This document shows, piece after piece, positions 23,799 to 36,000 of a stretch of 64,000 bases of DNA; position 1 is the stretch's first letter; every line of letters starts with the position of its first letter. Below the pieces are notes generated by a model. The model saw nothing but the letters and a program-made list of their open reading frames with translations, had not been told where the DNA came from and searched no databases. This DNA comes from Callaeas wilsoni (lineage: Eukaryota; Chordata; Aves; Passeriformes; Callaeidae), in NCBI GenBank assembly GCA_013398955.1, contig VWPU01017864.1, positions 1-64,000 of the forward strand, in the 5' to 3' direction. The position numbers and the translations under genes are program-made.

Positions 23799-25205
23799 GT
23801 AGTGTAATATTACCCAAGAGATGGTGATGTCAGCCTATTTAGCTTCTTGCACAAATTTATAAGTGAACATTTTTGTCCTTGTAAAACTGAGTGAATTGTT
23901 TTCTGGATTGCATATGGCCCATTCATTTTTTTATAAAGCCAGCATTTCATTTTTGGGTCTGATTTCTGATTATTTAGGCTTTGCTGTAAGCTGCATAAAT
24001 GCAAGTACCATTCTGGTTTGACAAATTCCTATTTCACTTCACCCTCACTGGAATGGTGACTTTCTGGAAAAGCATTTTACATTATGAAACATTAAACAAA
24101 TGTAAAAGTGATAATTGATACACATATCACATGTTATCAAAACGAAATCTCAAGTTATTATACACTCAAGTAGCTCTAAATTTTGTTTTGCAAAGTATTT
24201 CTTATTTTTAGATGTAATCTCTCCCCCCAAAGTCAAATGCCATAAATTCCTGCAGAAAAGACATGTAGTAACTCTATGGTTTTCAACAGACTGACTTGCA
24301 ATAGACGAAAACAGTGAATTGTGTGAATAAGGCTGCTAGTTGAAAACTTAAATTTAAATGTAATATATTTAACTTGCAATATTCTACTGAAGTTTAGAAA
24401 TTTTCTGTTTGGTTACCCAAGAAAATTTAAGTATGCTACACTACTGCTATCAAAATTGTGGCCAATGTTCGTATTTCCAGTGTCAAATGAGGCTCAGTGT
24501 AGGCTGCAGTTTTCTTCTCTTCAGTGTTTTTTTTTTAAACTTAAAAGCAAATTCATTTTGCTTTTGGCCTATTTAGAGTCTGTTTTTCACTATTTCAAAG
24601 CCCCTTGGAAAAAGCACGTGCATTTGCATGGGTGTAAATATAATTTTGCACTTTCACGTGCATTTTCCAAAGCCAATATCTGGGTATTTGCCCCAGGACG
24701 GGGATAATATGCTGTGGAATTTGGCTGCTAAGCTATGATGAGGACAGTCCTTCCCGTCCTGGGTGTCCAAGGGGGAGCTGCAAAAAATGTGACACCCTCA
24801 GTGTTGCTGGAGGCTGGTGAGGGTGGCAAACCGAAAAATGGCCACAATCCCATCACAAGATACAGGAGTGTTCACTAATGTCATAAAACCTAATCACAAG
24901 GAGGGGAAAATTATAAAGCAATTATAATGCTCTGTGCAGCTTGCATTGAACTGTGCAGGACGTCTTGTTACTCTATCCTTGTCCCTCTCTTCGTCAAGCC
25001 ATAGGGAAGTCAAAGTGCTTAATTTTATAGAGGGGTGCACTCCTTCCTACCTCCAGCTCAAGCTCCAAAGAATTTCAAAGAGTCAGAAAAACAGGTAATT
25101 CAAACCTCTTAAAAGAAACTACGTGTTTGTTGAGTGACCAGCCTATACAACTTGTTGACATGTGATACCCCAGCAAGAACAGGCTGAGATTGTAACAGAG
25201 GATGG
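23799..25205. other. No gene recognised
   Basis: Unique sequence. Two CACGTGCATTT copies 40 bases apart (24615 and 24655) are the only motif of note. Confidence 0.5.
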
Positions 25206-25336
25206 CAAAACAAACAAACAAACAGCAAAGAAAAAAACCAAACCATACCAAAACCAATAAAACCAAAAACAAACAAAAAAACCCCCCAAACAAACAAACA
25301 AAACCCCCAAAAAACAAAAAACCACCAAGACAAACC
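25206..25336. repeat. A/C-rich low-complexity tract with (CAAA)n runs
   Basis: The longest tract of its kind in the window: CAAACAAACAAAC runs at both ends and AAAACCAAACC and CCCCCC segments between. The three overlapping minus-strand frames rich in Phe, Leu, Trp and Gly are artefacts of the complementary T/G composition; they look like membrane proteins but are not. Confidence 0.9.
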
Positions 25337-26456
25337 CAAAGCTCAGGATTTGAAAAATACTTAAAAGCTTTCTGCCTGAGGGCATGAATCTGTGCCTAAT
25401 TAATGAGGAACATTTTCCTAGGTACAAATTATCCTCTAACACTTTTGCTCTGCATTTTCTTCTACTGTCATCATTTGCATCCTCTTCTGGATGCCCCATG
25501 GGCATAAGGGACAAGTAAACAGTCTAATCTAAAGTGGTAGATTACAGCATTATTTCTGCTAGAATCCTTTCCTTTGTTAGTTTCCTAAATAATCTGTATG
25601 TTTATCCGCATCTTGGTGCATCCAAGATGGCAATTTTCACGCACAGGTTTCTGTATATTCCTGTCTCATGGAGGCCCATACAGCCTCAGTGTTCTCAGGG
25701 TTATATAAAAATAGCAGCCTCATACAGAGGTGGGGTATACATTTCGAGGTCACTTTTTGAAGATAGACAATGAGTGTTGAATGAGGAATAAACAAATACT
25801 TGAGCAAAGCAGCACACTGAGGACTCCACAAAAATACGGACAGTAAAACCCCCTAAGCTCCTCCAGGAGGTAATTATAGACAATTTAGGCAGGAACGCTT
25901 TTCTGGTTTGCATTCAAGTTCAACAGCAGCATTCCATAAATAGGCTATACACACAAAAGAAAAGCATACCTGAAGCCTAAAGATAGAAAGCTGTTCTTTC
26001 AGAGTTGCAGATTTATCATTAGTTCAGTTATAGTAAACCTTATTTGGGTGACTTGCAGTGGCAGAGAGGTGACAAAGGCAAACTCCTAGATGTTCAGTGT
26101 CTTCAGAGCACTCATATAGGTAACACTCTTTAATTCTCTACTTTCTGCCTTGTTTATTGGATTTTTAAAAACTAGATGCTCTTTAAGATAAAATTACTTC
26201 TTTTGCTAGGAAATATCATAAAAACAAGTGCTGCACATTAAGACACAAAACAGCTCCACATTAAGACACAAATCACACAAGCTCAACAGGGCATATCCTC
26301 CTTTCAGTTCTGGCAGCATTAATGTGGCATACAAGAGTTAATTCAATTAACTTCATCTTTGCAAAGAAAAGAACACATGTTGGCCCAGATACCCATAGCA
26401 CCTCTGTGGAGTAATGTCAGGGGTCTCATCAAGGCAGGTTGCAATAATAATTATGT
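25337..26456. other. No gene recognised
   Basis: Unique sequence with a 23-base tandem duplication at 26231-26276. No domain. Confidence 0.5.
26231..26276 (+). repeat. Two-copy tandem duplication of 23 bases
   Basis: CACATTAAGACACAAA occurs at 26234-26249 and again at 26257-26272, within a unit of 23 bases whose other positions also mostly agree. It looks like a recent slippage or duplication event. Confidence 0.85.
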
Positions 26457-26793
26457 TGTGGTGGGTTGACTTTGGGTGGCTGCCAGGTGCCCACCAAGCT
26501 GCTCTATCACTCAGCTTCCTCAATTAGACAGAGGGGACAAAATATGACAAAAATCTTTGGGTTGACTTAAGGACATGGAGACCACTTGACAATTACTGTC
26601 ATGGGCACAACAGATTATGGCAAAATTAATTTCTCCAAGCTCACCGATGGGCTCTGCTTTGGCCAGCACTGGGGCCTTCTTGGAGGTATCTGGAACTTTC
26701 CAACATGGGGACAGCTCCTGATATCTTCTCACAGAAACCACCCGTGCAGCTCCTCTGCTACCAAAATCTTACCATCTAAACCTAATAAATACA
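26457..26793 (-). mobile_element. Internally deleted ERVL-type solo LTR
   Basis: The plus strand starts TGTGGTGGGTTGACTTTGGG, continues GGTGCCCACCAAGCTGCTCT and AAAATATGACAAAAATC, and ends with TTCTCACAGAAACCACCCGT, GCTCCTCTGCTACCAAAATC and ...AATACA. These are the two ends of an abundant avian ERVL LTR seen in reverse, so the LTR is on the minus strand. The join near 26624-26645, where AAAATTAATTTCTCC meets AGCTCACCGATGGGCTCTGC, skips most of the middle of the LTR as I remember it, so this copy is internally deleted. Its retained U5-like end, with the complement of TTATCTCxACCCACGAG, resembles the LTR at 4615-5202 in layout. No clear target duplication and no internal retroviral genes were seen. 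Confidence 0.8.
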
Positions 26794-29080
26794 TGAAAAC
26801 CCAGCAGGTTTCTTTTTTGAAAAAAAATCTCCAACTTGCATCAGAAATAATAATCTGAATTTCTTATGCTACCTGGTTAAATGGCCAGTATGTTTAGTGG
26901 GGAAAGAAGGGGGACCCCAGGCAGTGAGTTGTGCATTTTCCAGAAGGTATCCTGGATCCAGGCTGTGTAAGTGTCAGGCAGGGCCTGGACAGCAGCAAAT
27001 GGAAGTGTCTGCTGGGTCTGGTACTGGAGGCAGTTCTCTGGTGTGTGAAGGACTTGGAGCTAAGTCCTTAATCTTCCACAAGCAGTCCAGTGTGACCTTA
27101 GGCAAGCCTTAGTTGTCCATTTGGAATATAGGATGCATAACACTTCTCTGCTTGATAATGGTGCACTGAGAATTGTTGCATTAAAGGTCAGGCACGCGAC
27201 ACTAAGGTAAAGGGAGAGCTAAATACAGAAGACTGGAAATACTGAAGGTAAGAAAGGGTTTGCCTGTATTGTAATTCCTGACTAATGCTAGAGTTAGAGC
27301 AAGATTTGATCTAAGATCTATTCTAGAAGAGAGTACATAGCAATGAGGATGATTTGCGTTGCAGAGATGACGCAGCAGATGGTGACATGAGACAAAAAGG
27401 TGTTATTATCTCAGTGATTTTTCTTCAGATTCAAACTCTTTTAAAAAAGCTATATCTATGCATACATCAGAGTGTTAGAAAAGAAATACAAAAGAATGGA
27501 GAATACTGCAAAACAAATGCATTTAACCAAATGATACCATATAGTGAGTAGAGCATAGGATAACCATATGCGTGTTTTATTAAAGTAGACTGCCAGCTGA
27601 AAAGTAGCCTTTGTTAATAAGATATTGTCACAAGGTCAATAAAATGTCTCCCACCTGGGAATTCTGAGTTTGCACACTGAAACCAGTGCACCTTCATACA
27701 TAAACCAGTGCTGAAAAAACACATTAAAATCTGAGACGTGTGGAAAAGTGGGAGTCAAAGTGCCTAAACTTCACTCCCTGATATTCCTTATAGCACCTAG
27801 GTCCAATTCTCTCTATCATACTCTATTAGAGCTGTAAAACAGCTACAGTGCATGTCTCCCACAACAAAGGCTGAGACTCCAAGTCAAATAGCCATGGACT
27901 TTGTGGGGAAAGGCACTTTGTGCATACCAGAATAAATCTTCTTTTAGAGCCCTCCTAATTTAAGGCTTCCTACTTTTTTTCCTGGGAAGCTGAAGGTGAA
28001 AACTTGCCTTTCTTTGAGTCAGTGGAAGTTTTGCCATGAATTTTAGTGAGATCAGGATTGTGGCTTCTATGTGTCTGCATTATTATCCTTTGCTGCTCAT
28101 TCAGATAACACTGAGCACAAACCTTGATACCATAAGCTTCAGAAATGGAAATCAAATTTAAAAAATGCAACAGATGCGGTAACCCAATCATACAGATCAG
28201 CCACTGGCCCTCAGATGGGGAACAGTACCTGAGGGGAAAACCAGATGCAAGTATCAGCAGCTGCCCCCGAGCTGCCCTTACTTAGGTGGGCTGGAAGAAG
28301 GCTGAGCTGCAAACATCCTGACTCTAACCCACAGCTGCCTCCAATCCCAATACTCCCCCTTCTGCTGCAGTCTTGATCTAATTAAACTGTCATCACACTG
28401 TTAAAGTAATGCTTCCTGGGCATTTTATGGAGCTTGGATGAAGTGGAAAAGGGGAAAATGAAGGATTCATTGAGTCCATGACACAAGGAGTCAACACAAG
28501 GCGTGTTGGTATCTAATCTCTCCATAAAGTTAAAATAGATATAGAATGAGATAAAGGAGGGAGGGAAAAAAAAGAATGTTTTTCATGATGAGTTAATTGC
28601 CTGACCTGTTTTCATAGTGGGTCATGGTCAAGCTTGAAATCATAGCTTTGAACATTTTTGTTAACAAGGGAAGAATTGTATCAGCTCACAGAGAGAGGAG
28701 CTGTGAGCTTTGGTCCCAGCAGTGCCGCAGGGGCTGTTTACCTTGTGAGGCATCAGGACTGAGAGGTTTTCCCTGGGAGAGACGAGTGTACAGAGGAGCC
28801 ATGGCAGTGCTCACTTCCCATGCTCTCCTCTACCTCTGCCACTACAAAGCATATGCACGTGTCCCTAAGACAGCTTGCTCCCATGATTCCAGAAGAAATC
28901 CATAAGGAAACTGAGATTTTACATCTTTTCCCCTTGACTGCAATGTTTTCCCCGCTTCTACTTGTAATTTCCTTATTTTTTTCTGACCTTGTGCAAAGAA
29001 TTTGTGTGCAAACACCTCAGAGTCAGCCAGAACCTAAACTACACAATTTGCTTTTTTCCTACCCCAGCGGCTTCTTTTAT
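26794..29080. other. No gene recognised
   Basis: Unique sequence. A perfect 9-bp hairpin lies at 28683-28709. No domain in any frame. Confidence 0.5.
28683..28709. repeat. Perfect 9-bp inverted repeat with 9-base loop
   Basis: AGCTCACAG (28683-28691) pairs exactly with CTGTGAGCT (28701-28709) across the purine loop AGAGAGGAG. Too short for a microRNA precursor; no function is assigned. Confidence 0.8.
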
Positions 29081-29184
29081 ATTTTTGGGGTTTTTTGTTT
29101 GTTTGTTTGTTTGTTTCTTGGTTTGTTTTGTGTGTGTGTGGGTGGTGTTTTTTTGGATGTTGTGATTTGGTTTGGGGTTTTTTT
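29081..29184. repeat. G/T-rich tract with (GTTT)n and (TG)n runs
   Basis: A GTTTGTTTGTTTGTTT run, then TGTGTGTGTG, then T and G runs, with almost no A or C on the plus strand. It is the mirror orientation of the A/C tracts. Confidence 0.9.
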
Positions 29185-32100
29185 AAGATTTCAAGGATTC
29201 GAGCTGTTTCCAGTGCTTAGCATGTAGGTTCCAAGAGCCAGATCTCAGCACTCAGTAACTCCACATCTTTTATTTTCAATTGTGGCCTCCAGTTCATTTC
29301 AGCACACGTATTTGTACAATGTGTAAGTATGGTAGGAAGGACCCAGCAGTCATATGGCAAAAAAACAAGGCTTAAAACTGCATTTTCACAAAGCTGTTTT
29401 CAGGATCCCAAGGGTTTTCTAATTTGCAAGTAGCAAATATCTGCCATTACACTCCATGCAACAGCGCTTATTTCTGCTAAAGGCCCAGCATCTCCTGAAG
29501 GAAGTGGGGAGCCTGATGGTGCTTAATTAGGCCTCTAGCATGTAGCAAAACTCCGTGTTGCAAAACTGGCTTTCCTCTGCTGCATCTGTGGTACCAGACG
29601 CAACTGGAACCCCATGGCAGCCAAACACGTGCAGCACAGGAGAAATGGCCAACTCCTGCGAATGATAGGGATAGGGCTCCACTGCGCATGTAACATGATG
29701 TGCCCTGAACAATTCCTTGTGCATATGCCATGGGTGAGAGAAGTTTCTGAAGGATCATCACACATCTTCAGACCCTGGGTTGAGCTGATGGCTGTTGCTC
29801 TGATTACATCATGATATTGGGGGTTTTTTACATCTCAGAGTGTTATAACTTCATTTTCTAGGTGGTAGCTCCATGGAGGTTTTAAACATGTAAAACACCA
29901 TAGCTGAAGGAGTCACGGCTCACACGAGTGTCTCACCCAATATCACACTTGAGACGACTCAGGCTTGAAATGGCTGCAAATAAAAGCACCAGGAGAGAAG
30001 GAAAACCGAAAAGCAGACCCACTCCCATTCATGGGAACAAAGGTATTTTCTGCCGGATACTTTTGTAAGAGCCGAAGCGATCCCTTGCGGATCAAACAGA
30101 ATACATCTTTAGGGAATTCTAAATGCACTCGTGTATTCGCTTTCAGCCTCGGTGCGATGGTGGCGGCCGAGCCGTCACAATAAGCTACCCGTTGTTAGCC
30201 ACCACTCAATCATCAGAGCCACCTGAGGTGCCTGTGTGTAGCCTTTTAGTTCTCACTGCTGTGATGTCTTGTTACTTAAAAGAAAGCCACCGAAGGGAAT
30301 ATGACTGCCAGAAGAATAGCACACTCTTATTTATATTCCAATTGCCACAAAAAAAAACCCCCTAAACACTGTATTAAGAAAAGCAAGAATTAAAAACCTA
30401 ATAACATGAAGAACAAGCTGGAACATAGCCAACAAAACATTTCTCTGTCAGATGATAAGGCTTAGCTAAAATCAGAATACACTTTGGAAACGTGTCAATC
30501 CTGATAACATTTTTCTCAAAGGCTGGTTAACTCTCCAGTAATTGTTGGAATTGAAATAGCATGGATTTTTTTCTATGCTCTGTTCCTATTGATTTCGAAA
30601 GTTGATTCAGCCTGTGTAACTCGTTTATAAGCATGCCTCTCATATGAAATGCTCCTGGATTATTGTTATTGGACACAAGTACAAACATAGCCTAGCTTCC
30701 TTATATGCTCTTCCCTTAATTATTCTGGTCCACTGCTTTGCACCTTGTATACATATTTAGGCTGAAATAAAACAAATTAGTAACAAACAGTTCCCTCTGA
30801 AATTAGAGAGGAGCAAATCAGAGCAGAGCCTGCTCCCTGGAAACTGATCCAAAGATACCTTAACCTAATGGTAAATTTTGAACTTTTGTTCTATGTTTGT
30901 TATGGGTGTGATTTTTAATTGCACATTTTCTCTTTTTTTTGGTCACTCAAAGAAAAAGGGGCTATTTGAAAAACTTAATATATTCCTTCCTTACTGCTTC
31001 AAATAAATGAAAGTCTAAACTTTTGGCATGAATGTTCTTTACAGTATTTTTTTTTAAAATTAAAGCCATGAAAATGATGCAGAGGCAAAAAATATCTCAT
31101 TCAATGTTTTTGAATAAGATGTGCTATAGATTTTCAGTTCACTGTGACAAACATTTTAGGGACAAGTATGGTATTTATTTAGCCAAAAGACTCAAAAAAA
31201 AGGCAAAAAGAAAACAGTCATGTTGAAGTCAGACGTTTACCTAAATACAAAAGCACTAATGGTTTTGTTATTACTGTAACAGGAGAGAATTTGTGTTGAT
31301 GTGGCCAGATTGCTCGACAGGAAAATCTGATCCTATCTTTAATGTTCCTATTTAGCAAACACATGAAATAATATTCTGAGTATGTATCTAATGGCTTTTA
31401 TAACCTTTTACAAACTAATTAGAAAATAAGCACTACATGGAATTAGGTAGTCATAACTAAGCTGCTGAAAGGTAAGTATGCACTAATTGTAACCAGAAAA
31501 TTGATGTGTTGTCTTCCAACACTAGATTTTTCCTTCTGTTGCACTTTGGGCTTGTCTATTTTAGCCCGAGCAGTGCCAGCTATCAGCACCAATCCCACCT
31601 CGGGTGAGGAAACCCAACCTCCGAGCAGAAAAGCTTTCGGTTTCCAGCCCCACTGGGGCCTTGGTACAGCACATCCCTGGGCCAATTCACAAGATTAAAT
31701 AGAAGAGAGTGGAAATGATCCTTAGCAGCAGAATTAAGCATGTTCTAGCTGCTCATGAAGCCTTGCACACTGCTGGCTATTGAGGGAAAATTGGATGCTG
31801 TCCATGGGAATCACCCCCAAATTTGTCAAAGGGGAATTATTACTAAATCCTATTTATATTAATGATTATATTAATAATTACATATTATTAATTGCTACAC
31901 ACTAATTGCCTGATAATTAATCAAAATAATAGATGTGAATAGTTACATATTATTTAAATAAATTATTGTATAGGATTTAAAGAAGCAAGTATCAAGAAAA
32001 TATTTTTAAACCCTGGACACCAGCAGCTGATGCTCTGTCTGTCTGGCTTCATTGGCAGGACTTGGCTATCCAAAGGCCCTTTTTTGCTGGGCATTGCTTC

Positions 32101-32571
32101 TGCATGGCTCAGTGGCACACTAACCCGTGCTGACCCACCGGCGGGACTGGGGAGAAGCACTGAAGGATTGCCTGTACTGGGGAAGCCTTTCTGCCAGCCT
32201 CTGCAAGTGTGGCGTCCACAGTGCTCCCTTTGCTCCCTCTACTGGGCAATGCCTTTGAGCGTCTGGAAAGCATCACAGAGTCCAAACTTGGCCTCACTGC
32301 CAAGACTAAAAGCGCACATTAAAACACCTTCCTTTAAATTCAGAGGGAAGTTTGCCTAAACACTTCTGTGAGGAGAGAGAAAATTTCCCTCTACCAGCAG
32401 ACACAGGGGCAAAGGAAACTGTTCTTGAGTTCTCTACTAGCAGGAAAGGGAGAGCTTTCAGGAGCAGCTGCTGCTCAGATTCTGTTTCCATGGCTCTGGG
32501 GGTAGCTTTAAGTATTTCTGCTATCCTCATTAGCAGAAATATGCAAAACGCAGCCTACTCTTTCTTTGCAG
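29185..32571. other. No gene recognised; contains an ATTA-rich cluster
   Basis: Unique sequence. The densest feature is an AT-only stretch with many TAAT/ATTA cores at 31835-31980. A donor consensus AAAG|GTAAGT at 31470 has no recognisable exon before it. Confidence 0.5.
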
Positions 32572-32687
32572 GGGATGTAGTAGAGTTTAGGCAGAAAAAC
32601 TACCTGGGAAACTTGGAAAAAAAAGGGTGGATGGGGAAGTGGAGAAGGGTCCCTCTCTTCCCTGTCAAATTCCTTCCCAAGCTGTAG
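32572..32687 (+). other. Possible SH3-domain half-exon ending in a stop codon
   Basis: A good splice acceptor (CTACTCTTTCTTTGCAG) ends at 32571. The next 116 bases are open in the frame that completes a Gly codon, giving GDVVEF, then about 13 residues later GWMGKW, then LFPVKFLPKL and a TAG. This resembles the second half of an SH3 domain (G-D-x-I-x-V ... G-W-W-x-G ... G-x-F-P-x-N-Y-V). The first half (ALYDY and RT loop) would have to be in an upstream exon, which I did not find. The second W of GWW is M, and the residue before LFP is P instead of G. Chance resemblance is a real possibility; no gene is named. Confidence 0.15.
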
Positions 32688-32944
32688 CTGACAGCAGGAC
32701 TTGGAAATTTGCTTTTGAAAAGCACAGGTGTAACCTGCCTGATAACATTAGGGACAAGGATGAGATGATAAAGGTGTTCTTCCTTAAGAGTGAATGCAAG
32801 CGTAAGATGGTAGGTAGGGAGCGACTTAAACTCTTCCCAGGTTGTTACGATATAAACAGTGCTCCTTAGAATAAAAATAATGCTTTAAATTGTCTCATAA
32901 TCTGGTATATAATTAATCTTTGCAAGCATCCCTGGTAGACGGGA

Positions 32945-33000
32945 AGCTGTTACCAGTCCAGGTGTACAGAAGAGGAAACTGAGGCAGGAATATTAAGAAG
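32945..33000 (+). mobile_element. Probable ancient MIR or L3-type fragment
   Basis: CAGAAGAGGAAACTGAGGCA followed by GGAATATTAAGAAG resembles the 'gatgaggaaactgaggcacagagaggttaag' block shared by old amniote MIR and L3 elements. Only about 55 bases are recognisable, so the family cannot be decided by eye. Confidence 0.4.
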
Positions 33001-36000
33001 TTGGTGCTGATTTGTGATTTCTGACATCCTCATCTGCTGCGACCTTTCGATAAAACCAGGTGATGGCTCATTGTGTCTCATTTATGAGGGCTACGGTGTT
33101 TTCCAAAGTGCTAAGAGCACATAGTAGTGAGTGCCCTTTGTCCAGCGGTTTAGGACACGGCATTATTACAAATTCTCACTGCCCTTTAAAACAAGACAGC
33201 TAAGAGGTAGCACTAAAACAATGCCAACAGTTTTAAATGGAAGTCAAAGTCTTACAGCCTCCCTGTAACCCGTGTCCCTGCTCAAGCTTTGCAGCCCATC
33301 TGTTCCATCAACCACATGTTAATGGGAGATGTACTGTGCCTGGGAAAACCAGGACACATTAAGGACAAGTTGACATCTCCAATTCAGAATTTCCTCTCTG
33401 TTCTTTAAGATGTCTTTGGTGCTTTGGTAATCTTGAAGTTAGACAGGGACGGTCACAAATACTTCCCTCATTTTCCAATCTAATTTAACCACAAATATTG
33501 CAGTGTTCCACTTGGGGTCTGTAAGCTTTGGTTTGTACACAACTTAAACGGAGTGATTTTTGAGTCAAAAGCTTATTGTCACAGTTTCTGTGGGACAGCA
33601 GACCAGAAGATTCACAGTAATTTGTTTATTCAAGCCCCACTTTCAGAGGAAGGGACACAGAAGAATCATAGGCTCAATGTGGGCCGCTGGGACTTCCATA
33701 AGACCCAGTTCTGGCCCTGCAGCTCTGTCCCTTCACATCCACCCTGCTCTCTTTATAAAGTCAGAGTCAATCCCAGATCCTATATTAATAATTATAGATA
33801 GAAGATACACGGAGGCTATTATTGTCTCTACTACAACCACAATGGAGACTCAAATGATGCAATAAAAACCACTGCCTAAAGTGAAATGGACACACTAAAG
33901 AGGAGAACCAGTATGGTGGGTAGAAATACCAGGATGGGTAGAAATAGGAACAGCAAAAAGAATGCTGTGAGTCTCGACAGCAAAATGAGAGTATCACTGA
34001 TGTGGGACAGGCTGAGGTGGCTGATAGATGCAAGGGGATGGAGAGAGGTACGTTCTCCTGGAGCCTCCCACCCAGGCACGTTCCCTGTTCCACTGTGGGG
34101 TGCAGCCACTGCCCCTCCCAAAGACACCATCAAATTTGTCCCTCATCACCTCTTGGCTGTGTCTAGTGTGTCTGGCGGGTTTTGCAGCCTTGCTGCAGGC
34201 TTTTTTGCAGGACAAGATCTGCTTCAAAAGCAGGACCCAGTCCCGAGCTCTCCCAGAAAGGGGGTGGGAGCCAGCTGCCCACTCTGCCTCACGACTTGAA
34301 AATGCTGCTCCTTGAGTCCTCAGGGGCACAAGGAGGCTTCCTCTAAAGGCCTCACCCTGGAACTGATCATGATATAGAACTGCGCTCCTTCATCGCTCTT
34401 CTCCCATTTAACTGAACTTCCCTAATCTCGCCACACAAGGGAAAAAAAAAGTAATCTCTTTAATCATTGTGATAGTTGTGGCACAGTGTGATTATAAGGC
34501 AGGATATGGATGTCACAGATATTGTAGGAGACCTACATATATCTTGCGAACAAGATGACACCAATAAAATTTATAAGCATGAAAATCCTGTCTCTGAAAG
34601 CCTCACTCTCACCTTCCAATAATTCAGTGGAACGCCACACTGCGTGTGTAGTAGCGATTATGGAGTAAAGGCTTTGTACCACAGGAGTGGGTGAAGACAG
34701 AAGCTGTACAGACAGTTAAAAGTGCCTGGACAATCTCCTTGAGAGATCCAGTTTGCGATTTACTTGATTTACAGAAACTGGAGACAGCGCACAGTAGTGA
34801 TTTATAAGATTTTTAGAAGATTGATAAAGCTTCAGTATTCTGGGCTATTGAACACAGCAGCAGTTTTTGTCCCAGACAGAGGATTACAAGCAGCTTTTAA
34901 TGAGTTGTTTAAACATTTCGGTATTTTATTCTTTTCATGCACATAATTAAATTAGGAAATAAAAGACAAATACAAAATTATCTTAAAAATAAAGAAACAA
35001 TATGAAAGGGAAAGCAAATTATAGAGAAAGAAGTCATACAGCAAAAAATAATGGCTAGAACAAAATGATTCCCATACAGCAGATAAATTATCTGGTGGAT
35101 TTAATCTCTTTGTACTTGCAGACTATCTGTGAGTAGATCATGACTTCTTCAGAGCTAATAACACTTACAGCTCCACTAATGAATTACTGATCACTTTCTA
35201 AGCTTAATAACTTCACCTCTTTTTTTTGCTCTTTTTTTTTTCCTCTGTGCATAGAATATATTTGCTCTTTCAACTGTAACCCAAGAGAGCCCCAAAACTC
35301 ACTGCAACACAGTTTCCTGCATCATGTAAGCATCTGCTGTAATGTCTGTGGGCTTTGCCAAAGCCTGGTCTAATGCTTCTGCATCTGAGAGCATTCTGGC
35401 TTTGGTACCCAAGAAAACACAAGTTGTAACTGGGGCTTTTCATACATCCAGGTTGTTTCTAGTGGCTCCCTCCTGTGCTGTGGCCCTGGTGACTGACAAA
35501 GTGTCAGCTCATCCCCAAGTCACCTTCATTTGGGCATTTCCAGTGGGACCAGTTATCTCCTTCCACAGACCCTGCAGAAAATTAAAAGCTTGAAAAATTC
35601 TGCCACGTGTTAGATTTGCTAAAGAGAGGTCAAAAAGGTCCAGAAATTTTGGAGAGAAAGAGAACACAGAAGAACTGCATGACCGTCTAGCCTTTCTTTC
35701 TACAGGAAAGTATAATCATAAAGAAATTATCAAATTATCATTATCATTAACCACTTGCAAAGGAATACTTAAAAGGAAGTGGCTGAAACACAGGCATTGC
35801 ATGAAAATGTTCTCCTCTATCTGGCATGATAATCAAATAAAACTTCCCATAACTTCAGTGGAAGCGAGTTGGCAAGGAGGCTGAATGTGTCCCTTGGTAC
35901 AGCAGAAGATGCAATTACAACATGCAGTCAAACTGGTAGAGATGAAAACCAAATATTTTCCTCACCCCAATATTAACTTGAGTACAAAAAGCTGTGGTGT

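Noticed and set aside
25075..25514. Three minus-strand frames resembling multi-pass membrane proteins
   Set aside because: They are translations of the complement of an A/C low-complexity tract; Phe, Leu, Trp, Gly and Val come from T/G words.
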